Part shown: positions 1-5,124 of the stretch, one piece after another
Layout: the number at the start of each line of letters is the position of its first letter
Numbering within the stretch: position 1 is the stretch's first letter
NCBI GenBank assembly: GCA_002701625.1
Contig: NZWK01000020.1
Coordinates: forward strand, 1-5,124
Source of the DNA: Chloroflexota bacterium
Lineage (GTDB): Bacteria; Chloroflexota; Dehalococcoidia; UBA2979
Reading direction: 5' to 3'
DNA: 5,124 nucleotides
Position numbers and translations under genes: made by a program
Notes under the pieces: generated by a model
What the model was told of the DNA's origin: nothing
Database searches by the model: none
Seen by the model: the letters and a program-made list of their open reading frames with translations, nothing else

Positions 1-273
1 GAAATGTTGCTTGGGATTACGAATGACATAAGAAAATTAGGCGTGTCTGTACGATCGGGCGAATCAGGTAGATCTGTGAAAGCGTTGATGAGGGCAGCAA
101 ACTCAAGCGATGCAGGCATCGCAATATTAGCTGGAGACTCTGAGGTTGCAGAGGGTAAGGTTACGGTAAAGTATCTTCGAGAATCTGAAGGCAATATAGG
201 TAATGTCAAAGTTGAATTAAGCGAGTTGGTACCGCTAATTCAGAAAGCAATGAACCTGGACATGCCGTCCTGA
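1..273 (+). CDS. hisS: Histidyl-tRNA synthetase, C-terminal anticodon-binding domain (5' end outside window)
   Basis: The frame is open from the first base, so this is the last 90 codons of a longer gene. The peptide follows the C-terminal anticodon-binding domain (HGTP_anticodon fold) of class II synthetases. It has a helix with IRKLGVSV, then GRSVKALMRAAN, which corresponds to the rslk-qmryA segment of HisRS. Next comes the strand ending in AGDSEVAEGKVTVKYLRE, matching the GE-E---G-v-vKdL block typical of HisRS, and a final helix ELVPLIQKAM. HisRS charges tRNA-His in the cytoplasm, and this domain recognises the anticodon. ProRS and ThrRS share the fold, but their equivalent block reads differently. 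HisZ paralogues of HisRS lack this domain. The catalytic domain is not in view, so its motifs cannot be checked. The stop codon overlaps the start of the next gene by one base (TGATG). Confidence 0.8.
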   Translation, partial: EMLLGITNDIRKLGVSVRSGESGRSVKALMRAANSSDAGIAILAGDSEVAEGKVTVKYLRESEGNIGNVKVELSELVPLIQKAMNLDMPS

Positions 274-1001
274 TGAGACCGATAGCTTCAAGTGTTTGGC
301 AGCTGCGTTCTGCTCGGGGCTGCAATGTGTATGCGGTTGAAATTGACAATCGTGAATTAGCTATCGTTGATTCCGGCTTCAGAATATCGAAAGAAATCAT
401 TTCAGAAATCTCCGAGATTCAGATTGCGAACGGGCTAGGCGATGTCACATACATATTGCTTACGCATAAACATCGTGATCACATTGGCGGACTAAGCGAT
501 CTGCGTCAATATTTCCCCCAGGCAAGAATTGCTATGGGTGAGGGGGATTGTGTTTTTGATGATGACAACGTGCCTTGGATCGGAGGGAGTCGAGTGACGA
601 CAGTCGTGCCAGGAAAAATGGGTTTAGCCACTTGGTTAACTGAAGGTCTGCAAGCATTGTCTTTGCCTGGCCATACATTGGGGTCACTTGCATATATTTG
701 TGAGAAGTCTGGAGTTACATTCACGGGGGATGCGATTATTAGCCATGCCAGCACTCTTTCACGACCACTGAAGTTTTTAAATGCGGATGACGAACTCTAT
801 ATCAAATCACTGAGTGTACTAGCGGATTCGGCCACTGACGTAGCTGCACCCGGTCACGGTTTTGTAATTTATGATTCGTTCGTCAAAAAATTATCAGACC
901 TGGCTGCTCAGCCTCGAAAAAAAAGTAATCCAGTTGAGGTCTATAGAATAATCAAGGGTTTGATAGCATTTGTGAAGCTACGCAGGCGCAAGAATTTGTA
1001 A
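273..1001 (+). CDS. Metallo-beta-lactamase-fold hydrolase, substrate unknown
   Basis: A 242-residue protein with all the metal-binding signatures of the MBL superfamily. These are H-K-H-R-D-H at residues 65-70 (the HxHxDH motif), GH at 133-134 in LPGHTLGS, GD at 152-153 in FTGDAI, and a last His at 195 in APGHGF. The set predicts a dinuclear metal centre and an active hydrolase of the glyoxalase II-like branch. No signal peptide is seen, so it should be cytoplasmic. The C-terminus (about 222-242) is a hydrophobic then basic segment ending KLRRRKNL that could touch the membrane. The substrate is not evident; thioester, phosphoester and lactone hydrolases all share these motifs. The ATG shares its A with the hisS stop codon and has no clear Shine-Dalgarno, which suggests translational coupling. 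Residues 1-36 give the usual first beta strands ending IVDSGF, which supports this start. Confidence 0.85.
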   Translation: MRPIASSVWQLRSARGCNVYAVEIDNRELAIVDSGFRISKEIISEISEIQIANGLGDVTYILLTHKHRDHIGGLSDLRQYFPQARIAMGEGDCVFDDDNVPWIGGSRVTTVVPGKMGLATWLTEGLQALSLPGHTLGSLAYICEKSGVTFTGDAIISHASTLSRPLKFLNADDELYIKSLSVLADSATDVAAPGHGFVIYDSFVKKLSDLAAQPRKKSNPVEVYRIIKGLIAFVKLRRRKNL

Positions 1002-1017
1002 GAGGCTAAATTATTAA

Positions 1018-1734
1018 ATGAATAAGGATCACAGTTCTTTTGCACTAGCCGAGCAGAAAAACAAGACGATGCGCTCGGAAATTTATTCGCTACCGCATTA
1101 TGGAATTCCCCATCCTGGACTGTATGCACATACACCTAGACCTACCACTCGACAAAGACGACAGAAGGTTGTTCTCAGAGCCTCGATTGAAGCGATTGAA
1201 CTTGTAATTCTGGCTCTGATAATGTTTATTTGTATTCGATCGGTCGTGCAAAATTATGTAGTTATGGGTGATTCTATGCAGCCGAATTTCGAGTCTGGCC
1301 AATTTTTGGTTGTAAATCGACTGGCATACAAATCGATCAATACTTCGTGGCTTCCAGAGTTTGCAGAATTCGAGCATTCTTTTGGAAAACCACAGGTGGG
1401 TGAAGTTGTCGTATTCCCCAGAGGCGGTGAAACCGGATATGACCTTATAAAGCGAGTTGTAGCGACTGGCGGTCAAAGCATCATGATGATTGATGGAGTG
1501 ATATATTTGGACGGCCGTATTCTGACCGATTCTCAAGTTGTGCGATCAGGGTCCGGTAGTTGGGGTCCGGTAGTTATTCCTGATGGTTTTGTGTTTGTTC
1601 TAGGGGATAACCGATCCAATTCAATGGATTCCAGAATTTTCGGACCTGTATCTGAAACGATGTTGGTCGGTCGCGTTGATCTGAGATACTGGCCATTAAA
1701 TTCTGTGAATAGGATCAGTCACAGCCTTGATTAA
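1018..1734 (+). CDS. lepB: Type I signal peptidase (leader peptidase)
   Basis: A 238-residue S26-family protease that removes signal peptides from exported proteins at the outer face of the cytoplasmic membrane. One membrane segment lies at about residues 57-79 (IEAIELVILALIMFICIRSVV). The nucleophile Ser86 is in GDSMQP (box B) and the general base Lys145 in DLIKRVVATGG (box D). Box E is complete as GDNRSNSMDSRIFG at 196-209. The WGPVVIP segment before box E matches many Chloroflexota, actinobacterial and cyanobacterial enzymes. About 55 residues precede the membrane span, ending in a basic patch (TRQRRQK), and should be cytoplasmic. The start ATG has AAGAGG at 1000-1005, overlapping the previous stop codon, with a rather long 12-nt spacer. 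An in-frame ATG at 1069 (residue 18) is the alternative but has a poorer ribosome site. The gene begins 16 nt after the MBL gene and is probably in the same operon. Confidence 0.93.
   Translation: MNKDHSSFALAEQKNKTMRSEIYSLPHYGIPHPGLYAHTPRPTTRQRRQKVVLRASIEAIELVILALIMFICIRSVVQNYVVMGDSMQPNFESGQFLVVNRLAYKSINTSWLPEFAEFEHSFGKPQVGEVVVFPRGGETGYDLIKRVVATGGQSIMMIDGVIYLDGRILTDSQVVRSGSGSWGPVVIPDGFVFVLGDNRSNSMDSRIFGPVSETMLVGRVDLRYWPLNSVNRISHSLD
1549..1576 (+). repeat. 14-bp tandem direct repeat inside lepB
   Basis: GGGTCCGGTAGTT occurs at 1549-1561 and again at 1563-1575, a period of 14 with 13 of 14 positions identical. Because 14 is not a multiple of three, the two copies are read in different frames. 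The first gives the Gly/Ser linker SGSGS and the second gives the family-conserved WGPVV. This is seen directly; whether it arose by slippage duplication is inference. Confidence 0.85.
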
Positions 1735-1764
1735 TTTTGGAATTTGTTTTGGTTGATTGTGATT

Positions 1765-1771
1765 TAGGAGG
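1765..1771 (+). promoter_or_regulatory. Strong Shine-Dalgarno of pyrE that decides its start
   Basis: TAGGAGG is a near-perfect anti-16S match, 10 nt before the ATG at 1782. It lies inside the longer open frame that begins with TTG at 1737, which argues against that upstream start. An in-frame GTG at 1776 is only 4 nt away and is less likely. Confidence 0.75.
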
Positions 1772-1781
1772 ATGTGTGAAT

Positions 1782-2333
1782 ATGGAGCCACTTGATATTT
1801 TCAAGGCGTCAGGAGCGATGTTGGATGGTCATTTTTCGTTAACGTCTGGTCGACATAGTGATCGATATCTTGAGAAATTCAATCTCCTTCAGTGGCCGGA
1901 GTATACGGAAAAAATTTGCAAATTGATGGCAGATTTCGGCCGAGATTTCGCTCCGAAAAGTGTGGCTGGGCCGACTACGGGCGGAGTGTTATTAGCCTAT
2001 GAAGTTGCCAGACAAATAGGAGTCAGAGGGCTATTTTGTGAAAAGGATCCCGATGGTGGCCGTTCATTTCAGCGTGGATTCAGTTTTTCTCCCGGTGAGG
2101 CCGTACTGGTGGTAGACGACATCGTTACCACTGGGGGCTCGTTGGTTGATACCATCGCGGCCGTAAGAAATGCGGGTGCAGATCCGGTAGCAGTTGTTTC
2201 GATAGCTGATAGAACTGGTGGAAAAATTGATTTAGGGCTTCCTTTCTTTGCCGCGCTGACAATTGAGATTCCCTCATGGGAAAGCAGTGAGTGTCCAAAA
2301 TGTTTAGCTGGCGAACCAATAACACACACATAA
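1782..2333 (+). CDS. pyrE: Orotate phosphoribosyltransferase
   Basis: Converts orotate and PRPP to orotidine 5'-monophosphate, the fifth step of de novo pyrimidine synthesis, in the cytoplasm. The 183-residue product has the usual PyrE length. It starts with an IFKASGAMLDGHFSLTSGRHS block, where the TSGRHS stretch is the family's N-terminal orotate-side signature. AGPTTGG lies at 62-68. The flexible loop region CEKDPDGGRSFQRGF is at 86-100. The type I PRTase PRPP-binding loop, VLVVDDIVTTGGS, is at 108-120. Two cysteines near the end (C171-P-K-C174) match the ECPxC tail seen in a Thermus/Chloroflexota/actinobacterial type of PyrE. The frame could extend to a TTG at 1737, but ATG 1782 has the strong ribosome site and begins exactly where homologues do. 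It follows lepB by 47 nt and ends 16 nt from the convergent regulator gene. Confidence 0.93.
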   Translation: MEPLDIFKASGAMLDGHFSLTSGRHSDRYLEKFNLLQWPEYTEKICKLMADFGRDFAPKSVAGPTTGGVLLAYEVARQIGVRGLFCEKDPDGGRSFQRGFSFSPGEAVLVVDDIVTTGGSLVDTIAAVRNAGADPVAVVSIADRTGGKIDLGLPFFAALTIEIPSWESSECPKCLAGEPITHT

Positions 2334-2349
2334 TACTTTGCAGAATGCA

Positions 2350-2420
2350 CTAGAGCTTTTGACCCTCAAGGTCGGCGATGTGTTGTTGAACTGCGTCAAA
2401 TTTCTTTAAAAGTTCTCTAG
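2350..2420. repeat. Imperfect inverted repeat at the 3' end of the regulator gene
   Basis: CTAGAG-CTTTT at 2350-2360 pairs with AAAAG-TT-CTCTAG at 2408-2420, giving 11 base pairs with a 2-nt bulge around a loop of about 47 nt. A smaller hairpin, GACC/GGTC (2361-2373), lies inside the loop. No run of T follows either arm on either strand, so it does not look like an intrinsic terminator. It may be chance. Confidence 0.3.
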
Positions 2421-2700
2421 CGTAGGGCGTTAACTTTGAGCTCCCTCCCTTAGAACCACCTGATACCGATGTGACCAAAGGAGATTCTACGGCCGATTCA
2501 ATTTCATTTATTTTTTTAAGCGCTGTTCGATAGGGAAGTTGCATCGCAGAAGCGGCACTCTTTAACGATCGGGTTCTATCTATGTTTCTTAATAACGTAG
2601 CTAGGTAATCACTCATAATCAGCCGGTTGTCCAACTCCACCCAAACTTTGGCTCGAATCACTGGAGTTTTGGTACCGTTAGAAAAATTATCGCTACTCAT
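2350..2700 (-). CDS. ModE-type winged-helix regulator, DNA-binding domain only
   Basis: A 116-residue protein that resembles the N-terminal LysR-like winged-helix domain of the molybdate regulator ModE (COG2005 type). It opens with RAKVWVELDNRLIMSDYLATLL at about 16-37. The helix-turn-helix at about 38-70 has SLKSAASAMQLPYRTALKKINEIE, where the PYRTA recognition-helix start is characteristic. The wing, VSGGSKGGSSKLT at 79-91, is the Gly/Ser-rich GGxGGG..LT loop of ModE proteins. A last helix (92-113) probably dimerises. The Mop/TOBE domains that bind molybdate or tungstate in full ModE are absent. A TTG at 2745 would add 15 residues, but ATG 2700 has AAAGGAA 8 nt upstream and is preferred. 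The gene is divergent from tupA by 64 bp, so a role in controlling tupABC is inferred from position. How it would sense the anion is unknown. Confidence 0.82.
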   Translation of the reverse strand: MSSDNFSNGTKTPVIRAKVWVELDNRLIMSDYLATLLRNIDRTRSLKSAASAMQLPYRTALKKINEIESAVESPLVTSVSGGSKGGSSKLTPYARELLKKFDAVQQHIADLEGQKL

Positions 2701-2708
2701 CAGTGCTG

Positions 2709-2715
2709 TTCCTTT
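2709..2715 (-). promoter_or_regulatory. Shine-Dalgarno of the ModE-type regulator
   Basis: On the minus strand AAAGGAA lies 8 nt before the ATG at 2700. It supports that start over the TTG at 2745, which would place this site inside the coding sequence. Confidence 0.65.
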
Positions 2716-2742
2716 GTAAACTTCTGTTAGTGCGAGTTTAGT
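2714..2742 (+). promoter_or_regulatory. Candidate tupA promoter overlapped by a dyad operator
   Basis: TTGTAA at 2714-2719 and TTTAGT at 2737-2742 are separated by 17 nt and each match four of six bases of the sigma-70 -35 and -10 consensus. The inverted repeat TAAACT (2717-2722) and AGTTTA (2735-2740), with a 12-nt spacer, covers parts of both boxes. A dimeric winged-helix protein bound there would be expected to block tupA transcription. The predicted RNA start near 2749 leaves a very short leader. On the minus strand TTGACT (2745-2740) resembles a -35 box for the regulator gene, but no good -10 follows. Boxes and dyad are seen; their function is inference. Confidence 0.35.
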
Positions 2743-2764
2743 CAATCAAGAGAGAACTTTCCAG

Positions 2765-3613
2765 ATGAGTTTGGTTTTTGTATTTCTGCGGAAGAGAGGT
2801 TGCATAGATAAAATTTTGTATGCGCTCATTTTTCTGTCGCTTGTGTGGTTAACGAGTTGTTCAGACAATTCGAGGTCGATGCTGCTAGTAACAACTACTA
2901 GTACTGAGAATACAGGGCTAATCGATGCGTTGGTATACCGGTTTGAGGAGGAAACGGACTACATGGTGAAAGTTGTTGCTGTTGGTACCGGTGCGGCTTT
3001 AAGGATGGGCGAACGAGGTGATGGAGACGTACTTCTTGTGCATTCCCCATCTGCAGAGATTAATTTCATCAACAATGGATTTGGGGCAAGCCGGACGCAA
3101 GTAATGAAGAATTGGTTTGTTATTGTTGGACCGGCGGCAGACCCGGCCAAAATCAAGGGCTTGACCGTCGATGAGGGATTGAAGGCGATTGCGACAGCTG
3201 GTTCGATGTTCGTGAGTAGAGGTGATGATTCAGGAACGCATAAGAAAGAGATGGATCTTTGGAAGATTGCAGGCTTTGATTCTACGCCCAGCCGACAAGA
3301 TTGGTACACGGCTACTGGGCAAGGGATGAGCGCTACACTTACGGTTGCTCGTCAGACTCAGGCATATACCTTGACTGACAAGGGCACATGGCTTGCCACT
3401 AGTACAGATTCTGGCCAGGTGGTTTTAATTGACCAAGAGGATGAACTGCTGAATGTGTACAGTGTCATATTGTTGAATTTAGCGACCGAGAATATAAATC
3501 ATAAAGGTGCCAGAGCATTCCGCGATTTCATGATCAGCATCGAGACTCAGAATATGATTGAAATGTTTGGTAGAGACCAGTACGGTGAGTCACTGTTCTA
3601 TGGGATTAACTGA
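2765..3613 (+). CDS. tupA: Tungstate ABC transporter substrate-binding lipoprotein
   Basis: Extracytoplasmic receptor that captures tungstate for the TupBC transporter. Residues 1-31 form a lipoprotein signal peptide: a basic n-region with RKR at 9-11, a hydrophobic core LYALIFLSLVW, and the lipobox LTSC with Cys32 as the lipidated residue. The mature part carries the TupA signatures: TTTSTENTGL at 43-52, VGTGAAL at 73-79, GDGDVLLVHSP at 85-95, SRGDDSGTHKKE at 151-162, WYTATGQGM at 180-188 and YTLTDKGTW at 201-209. From memory of the family, the TTST loop and the Arg of the SRGDDSG loop (here Arg152) help hold the oxyanion and favour tungstate. Length (282) is normal for the family. ATG 2765 has only a weak purine-rich site (AAGAGAG, 2748-2754), and no better in-frame start precedes the signal peptide. 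Tungstate over molybdate is assigned by family; affinity cannot be read from sequence. Confidence 0.92.
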   Translation: MSLVFVFLRKRGCIDKILYALIFLSLVWLTSCSDNSRSMLLVTTTSTENTGLIDALVYRFEEETDYMVKVVAVGTGAALRMGERGDGDVLLVHSPSAEINFINNGFGASRTQVMKNWFVIVGPAADPAKIKGLTVDEGLKAIATAGSMFVSRGDDSGTHKKEMDLWKIAGFDSTPSRQDWYTATGQGMSATLTVARQTQAYTLTDKGTWLATSTDSGQVVLIDQEDELLNVYSVILLNLATENINHKGARAFRDFMISIETQNMIEMFGRDQYGESLFYGIN

Positions 3614-3626
3614 GTATCGTCGGACT

Positions 3627-3630
3627 GGAG
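3627..3630 (+). promoter_or_regulatory. Shine-Dalgarno of tupB supporting a GTG start
   Basis: GGAG lies 9 nt before the GTG at 3640. The nearby ATG at 3633 and TTG at 3638 are out of frame, so GTG is the only start that fits both this site and the start of the homologous protein. Confidence 0.6.
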
Positions 3631-3639
3631 TGATGATTT

Positions 3640-4341
3640 GTGGACTTGATTCTTGACGCAATTTGGGAGACGTTCCTCCTCCTCAGTCAGGGTGATTCGG
3701 AAATATGGTCTATCACCTTGCGGACTTTAGTAATCTGTGGTTCTTCGACAATAATATCGTTTGCATTCGGCGCCTCGGCTGGATTCTGTCTCGCAGTTTT
3801 ACCATTTCGCGGGAGAGCTGCTTTGGTTACGTTCGCCAACACTGGGATGGGGATGCCACCGGTTATCGCTGGATTATTGGTAGCTATTTTGTTGTGGCGT
3901 TCAGGGCCTTTTGGGGGATTGAACTTAATTTATACGCCGATAGCGATGATTATAAGTCAGTGTGTGATTGCCATACCATTGGTTGCGGCAATAACGGCTG
4001 GCTCATTTATGTCTCTGCCCGAGTCACTGTTTTTACAGATTCGTTCGCTGGGTGCAGGACGAAAGGAAACGCTGCTTTTATTGGCATATGAGGCGCGACT
4101 TGGATTAATGGTGGCAATGATGGCTGGTTTTGGAGCCGTAATTTCAGAGGTTGGTGCCGCGATGATGGTTGGCGGTAACTTGGCTGGAGATACTCGAGTT
4201 TTAACCACTGCGACTGTGCTGCTAGTAAGTAAAGGAGAATTTGGACGAGCTCTTGCTTATGGCATAGTGCTATTGGCGATGGTGTTTTTCGTGGCAGTTA
4301 TTCTTACGAGCGTCCAAAATCTCGCTAGAAAGCGTATCTGA
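3640..4341 (+). CDS. tupB: Tungstate ABC transporter permease
   Basis: Inner-membrane channel subunit of the TupABC importer, expected to work as a homodimer. The 233-residue protein is highly hydrophobic, with about five membrane segments by eye: near 27-54, 70-87, 98-121, 153-179 and 204-225. The cytoplasmic coupling loop has the EAA-type motif SLGAGRKETLLLLAYEARLGL at 136-156, which docks on the ATPase. TupB-type blocks are evident: NTGMGMPPVIAGLLV at 67-81, RSGPFGGL at 87-94, GFGAVISEVGAAMMVGGN at 163-180, and the TRVLTTATVLLVSKGEF stretch at 185-201. These distinguish it from ModB and CysT/W permeases. It starts with GTG 26 nt after tupA, and its stop codon overlaps the tupC ATG by one base. 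Confidence 0.92.
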   Translation: MDLILDAIWETFLLLSQGDSEIWSITLRTLVICGSSTIISFAFGASAGFCLAVLPFRGRAALVTFANTGMGMPPVIAGLLVAILLWRSGPFGGLNLIYTPIAMIISQCVIAIPLVAAITAGSFMSLPESLFLQIRSLGAGRKETLLLLAYEARLGLMVAMMAGFGAVISEVGAAMMVGGNLAGDTRVLTTATVLLVSKGEFGRALAYGIVLLAMVFFVAVILTSVQNLARKRI

Positions 4342-5124
4342 TGTCTTCTAGTGAGTATGCACTTTCAATGTCTGAAATTGTAGTCCATCGTGGGCGGCAG
4401 CGAGTACTATCTTTTGACTCTTTTAATCTAGGGCGAGGTGAGAATGTTGCGATTATTGGAGCTAATGGTTCAGGAAAGTCAAGTTTTTTGCTAGCAGCTG
4501 GTCTCTTGATTCCTTCGACCCAAGGAGAAATTTGTTACTTTGGGAGTAGAATATCGAGATCGAACCGTCGAGATTTCAGACGATTATCTGCTATCTCATT
4601 TCAGGACCCTGTACTCCTCGACAGGAGCGTCGTAGATAACTTAAAAATTGCTATGGATCTTAGGGGCTTTGAAAAGAAGCTGATCAGCAAGGGTGCCTAC
4701 ACGTGGTTAGAGCGACTCGGAGTGGATCGCGTAGCTGAGAAAAAACCACATGAATTGTCAGGTGGTGAGCGTCAGCGTGTTAGCCTCGCTCGAGCATTTG
4801 CATTAGAGCCGTCGATATTGATGCTTGATGAGCCTTTTACTGCGATTGATCCCGTTGATAAGCAGAGTATCTCAAGAGATTTACATGATTTAATTACTGG
4901 CGGCGAGCTTTCTTCGATAGTGGTAACGCACGATATAAGTGAAGCAGTGGTTTTAGCTGACAAAGTAGTTGTTCTAATTGATGGCTTGATACACCAGACT
5001 GGACCAATGAGAGATGTCTTTCACAGCCCAAAATCTGTGGATGTTGCTAAATTAATCGGCCATACAGTTCTGAGAAATGATGAGGCTCGTCAATCTTTAA
5101 AGATTGCAGGCTCGTTGAATAGCT
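4341..5124 (+). CDS. tupC: Tungstate ABC transporter ATP-binding protein (3' end outside window)
   Basis: The frame stays open from ATG 4341 to the window edge, giving 261 codons plus one base. It is the ATPase that drives TupB. All nucleotide-binding elements are intact: Walker A GANGSGKSS at 40-48, Q-loop Gln88 in SFQDP, ABC signature LSGGE at 139-143, Walker B ILMLDEP at 159-165, D-loop AIDPVD at 168-173, and the switch His197 in VVTHD. The ATPase domain normally ends near residue 240, so at least 20 more residues follow. Whether these are a short tail or the start of a regulatory domain cannot be seen here. The ATG overlaps the tupB stop (TGATG) and lacks a good Shine-Dalgarno, so translation is probably coupled to tupB. 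An in-frame ATG at residue 10 is a less likely start. Substrate assignment rests on the adjacent tupA and tupB. Confidence 0.9.
   Translation, partial: MSSSEYALSMSEIVVHRGRQRVLSFDSFNLGRGENVAIIGANGSGKSSFLLAAGLLIPSTQGEICYFGSRISRSNRRDFRRLSAISFQDPVLLDRSVVDNLKIAMDLRGFEKKLISKGAYTWLERLGVDRVAEKKPHELSGGERQRVSLARAFALEPSILMLDEPFTAIDPVDKQSISRDLHDLITGGELSSIVVTHDISEAVVLADKVVVLIDGLIHQTGPMRDVFHSPKSVDVAKLIGHTVLRNDEARQSLKIAGSLNS

Noticed and set aside
917..924. Run of eight A in the MBL gene as a possible programmed frameshift site
   Set aside because: Both shifted frames stop within a few codons and would only trim the C-terminal tail; no stimulatory structure is seen.
1090..1536. 148-residue open frame on the minus strand inside lepB
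   Set aside because: It lies fully antisense to a confident signal peptidase gene, shows no recognisable family and is rich in residues expected from reverse-frame reading.
2322..2331. Short CA repeat at the end of pyrE
   Set aside because: It is only about five units, encodes the final Thr-His-Thr, and is too short to call a microsatellite.
2511..2517. Run of seven T (A on the coding strand) in the regulator gene as a slippage site or terminator
   Set aside because: It encodes the Lys-Lys-Ile of the helix-turn-helix in frame, and no stable hairpin precedes it.
3263..3275. 13-base string AAGATTGCAGGCT in tupA, repeated at 5100-5112 in tupC
   Set aside because: A single exact 13-mer pair in about 5 kb is plausible by chance, and both copies lie in ordinary coding sequence with no flanking similarity.
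3705..4091. 128-residue open frame on the + strand inside tupB in another frame
   Set aside because: It overlaps a clear permease gene, has no ribosome site that stands out and shows no family motif.

Overview
The window looks like bacterial chromosomal DNA of moderate, slightly AT-leaning composition, densely coded with short or overlapping gene junctions. It shows no sign of phage, IS or plasmid genes. The protein styles fit a free-living Chloroflexota lineage of the SAR202/Dehalococcoidia kind: a PyrE with an ECPxC tail, a signal peptidase with a WGPVxxP segment before box E, and a ModE-type DNA-binding domain standing alone. This placement is inference from family resemblance and is held at low to moderate confidence.

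Left half (1-2333, all + strand): a housekeeping run. It holds the C-terminal anticodon-binding domain of a histidyl-tRNA synthetase (hisS, cut by the window start), a metallo-beta-lactamase-fold hydrolase starting on the last base of the hisS stop codon, a type I signal peptidase (lepB), and orotate phosphoribosyltransferase (pyrE). Junctions are -1, 16 and 47 nt, so co-transcription is likely. The products serve unrelated processes (translation, unknown hydrolysis, protein export, pyrimidine synthesis), which suggests a growth-linked cluster and not one pathway.

Right half (2350-5124): a tungstate (possibly also molybdate) uptake locus. A small ModE-type winged-helix regulator lies on the minus strand, convergent with pyrE and divergent from tupA. 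On the + strand follow tupA (lipoprotein binding protein), tupB (permease) and tupC (ATPase, cut by the window end), with a 26-nt gap and then a 1-nt stop/start overlap. The 64-bp gap between regulator and tupA holds a 6-bp inverted repeat with a 12-nt spacer, lying over a plausible tupA promoter. The simplest model is that the regulator controls tupABC, and perhaps itself, according to oxyanion supply. The presence of tup genes implies that the cell makes a tungsten- or molybdenum-dependent enzyme, which is not in this window.

No RNA gene, CRISPR array, mobile element or convincing terminator was seen. No gene-free stretch exceeds 70 bases. Nothing points to a wholly new system. The least conventional elements are the regulator with no ligand-binding domain and the unassigned hydrolase coupled to hisS.
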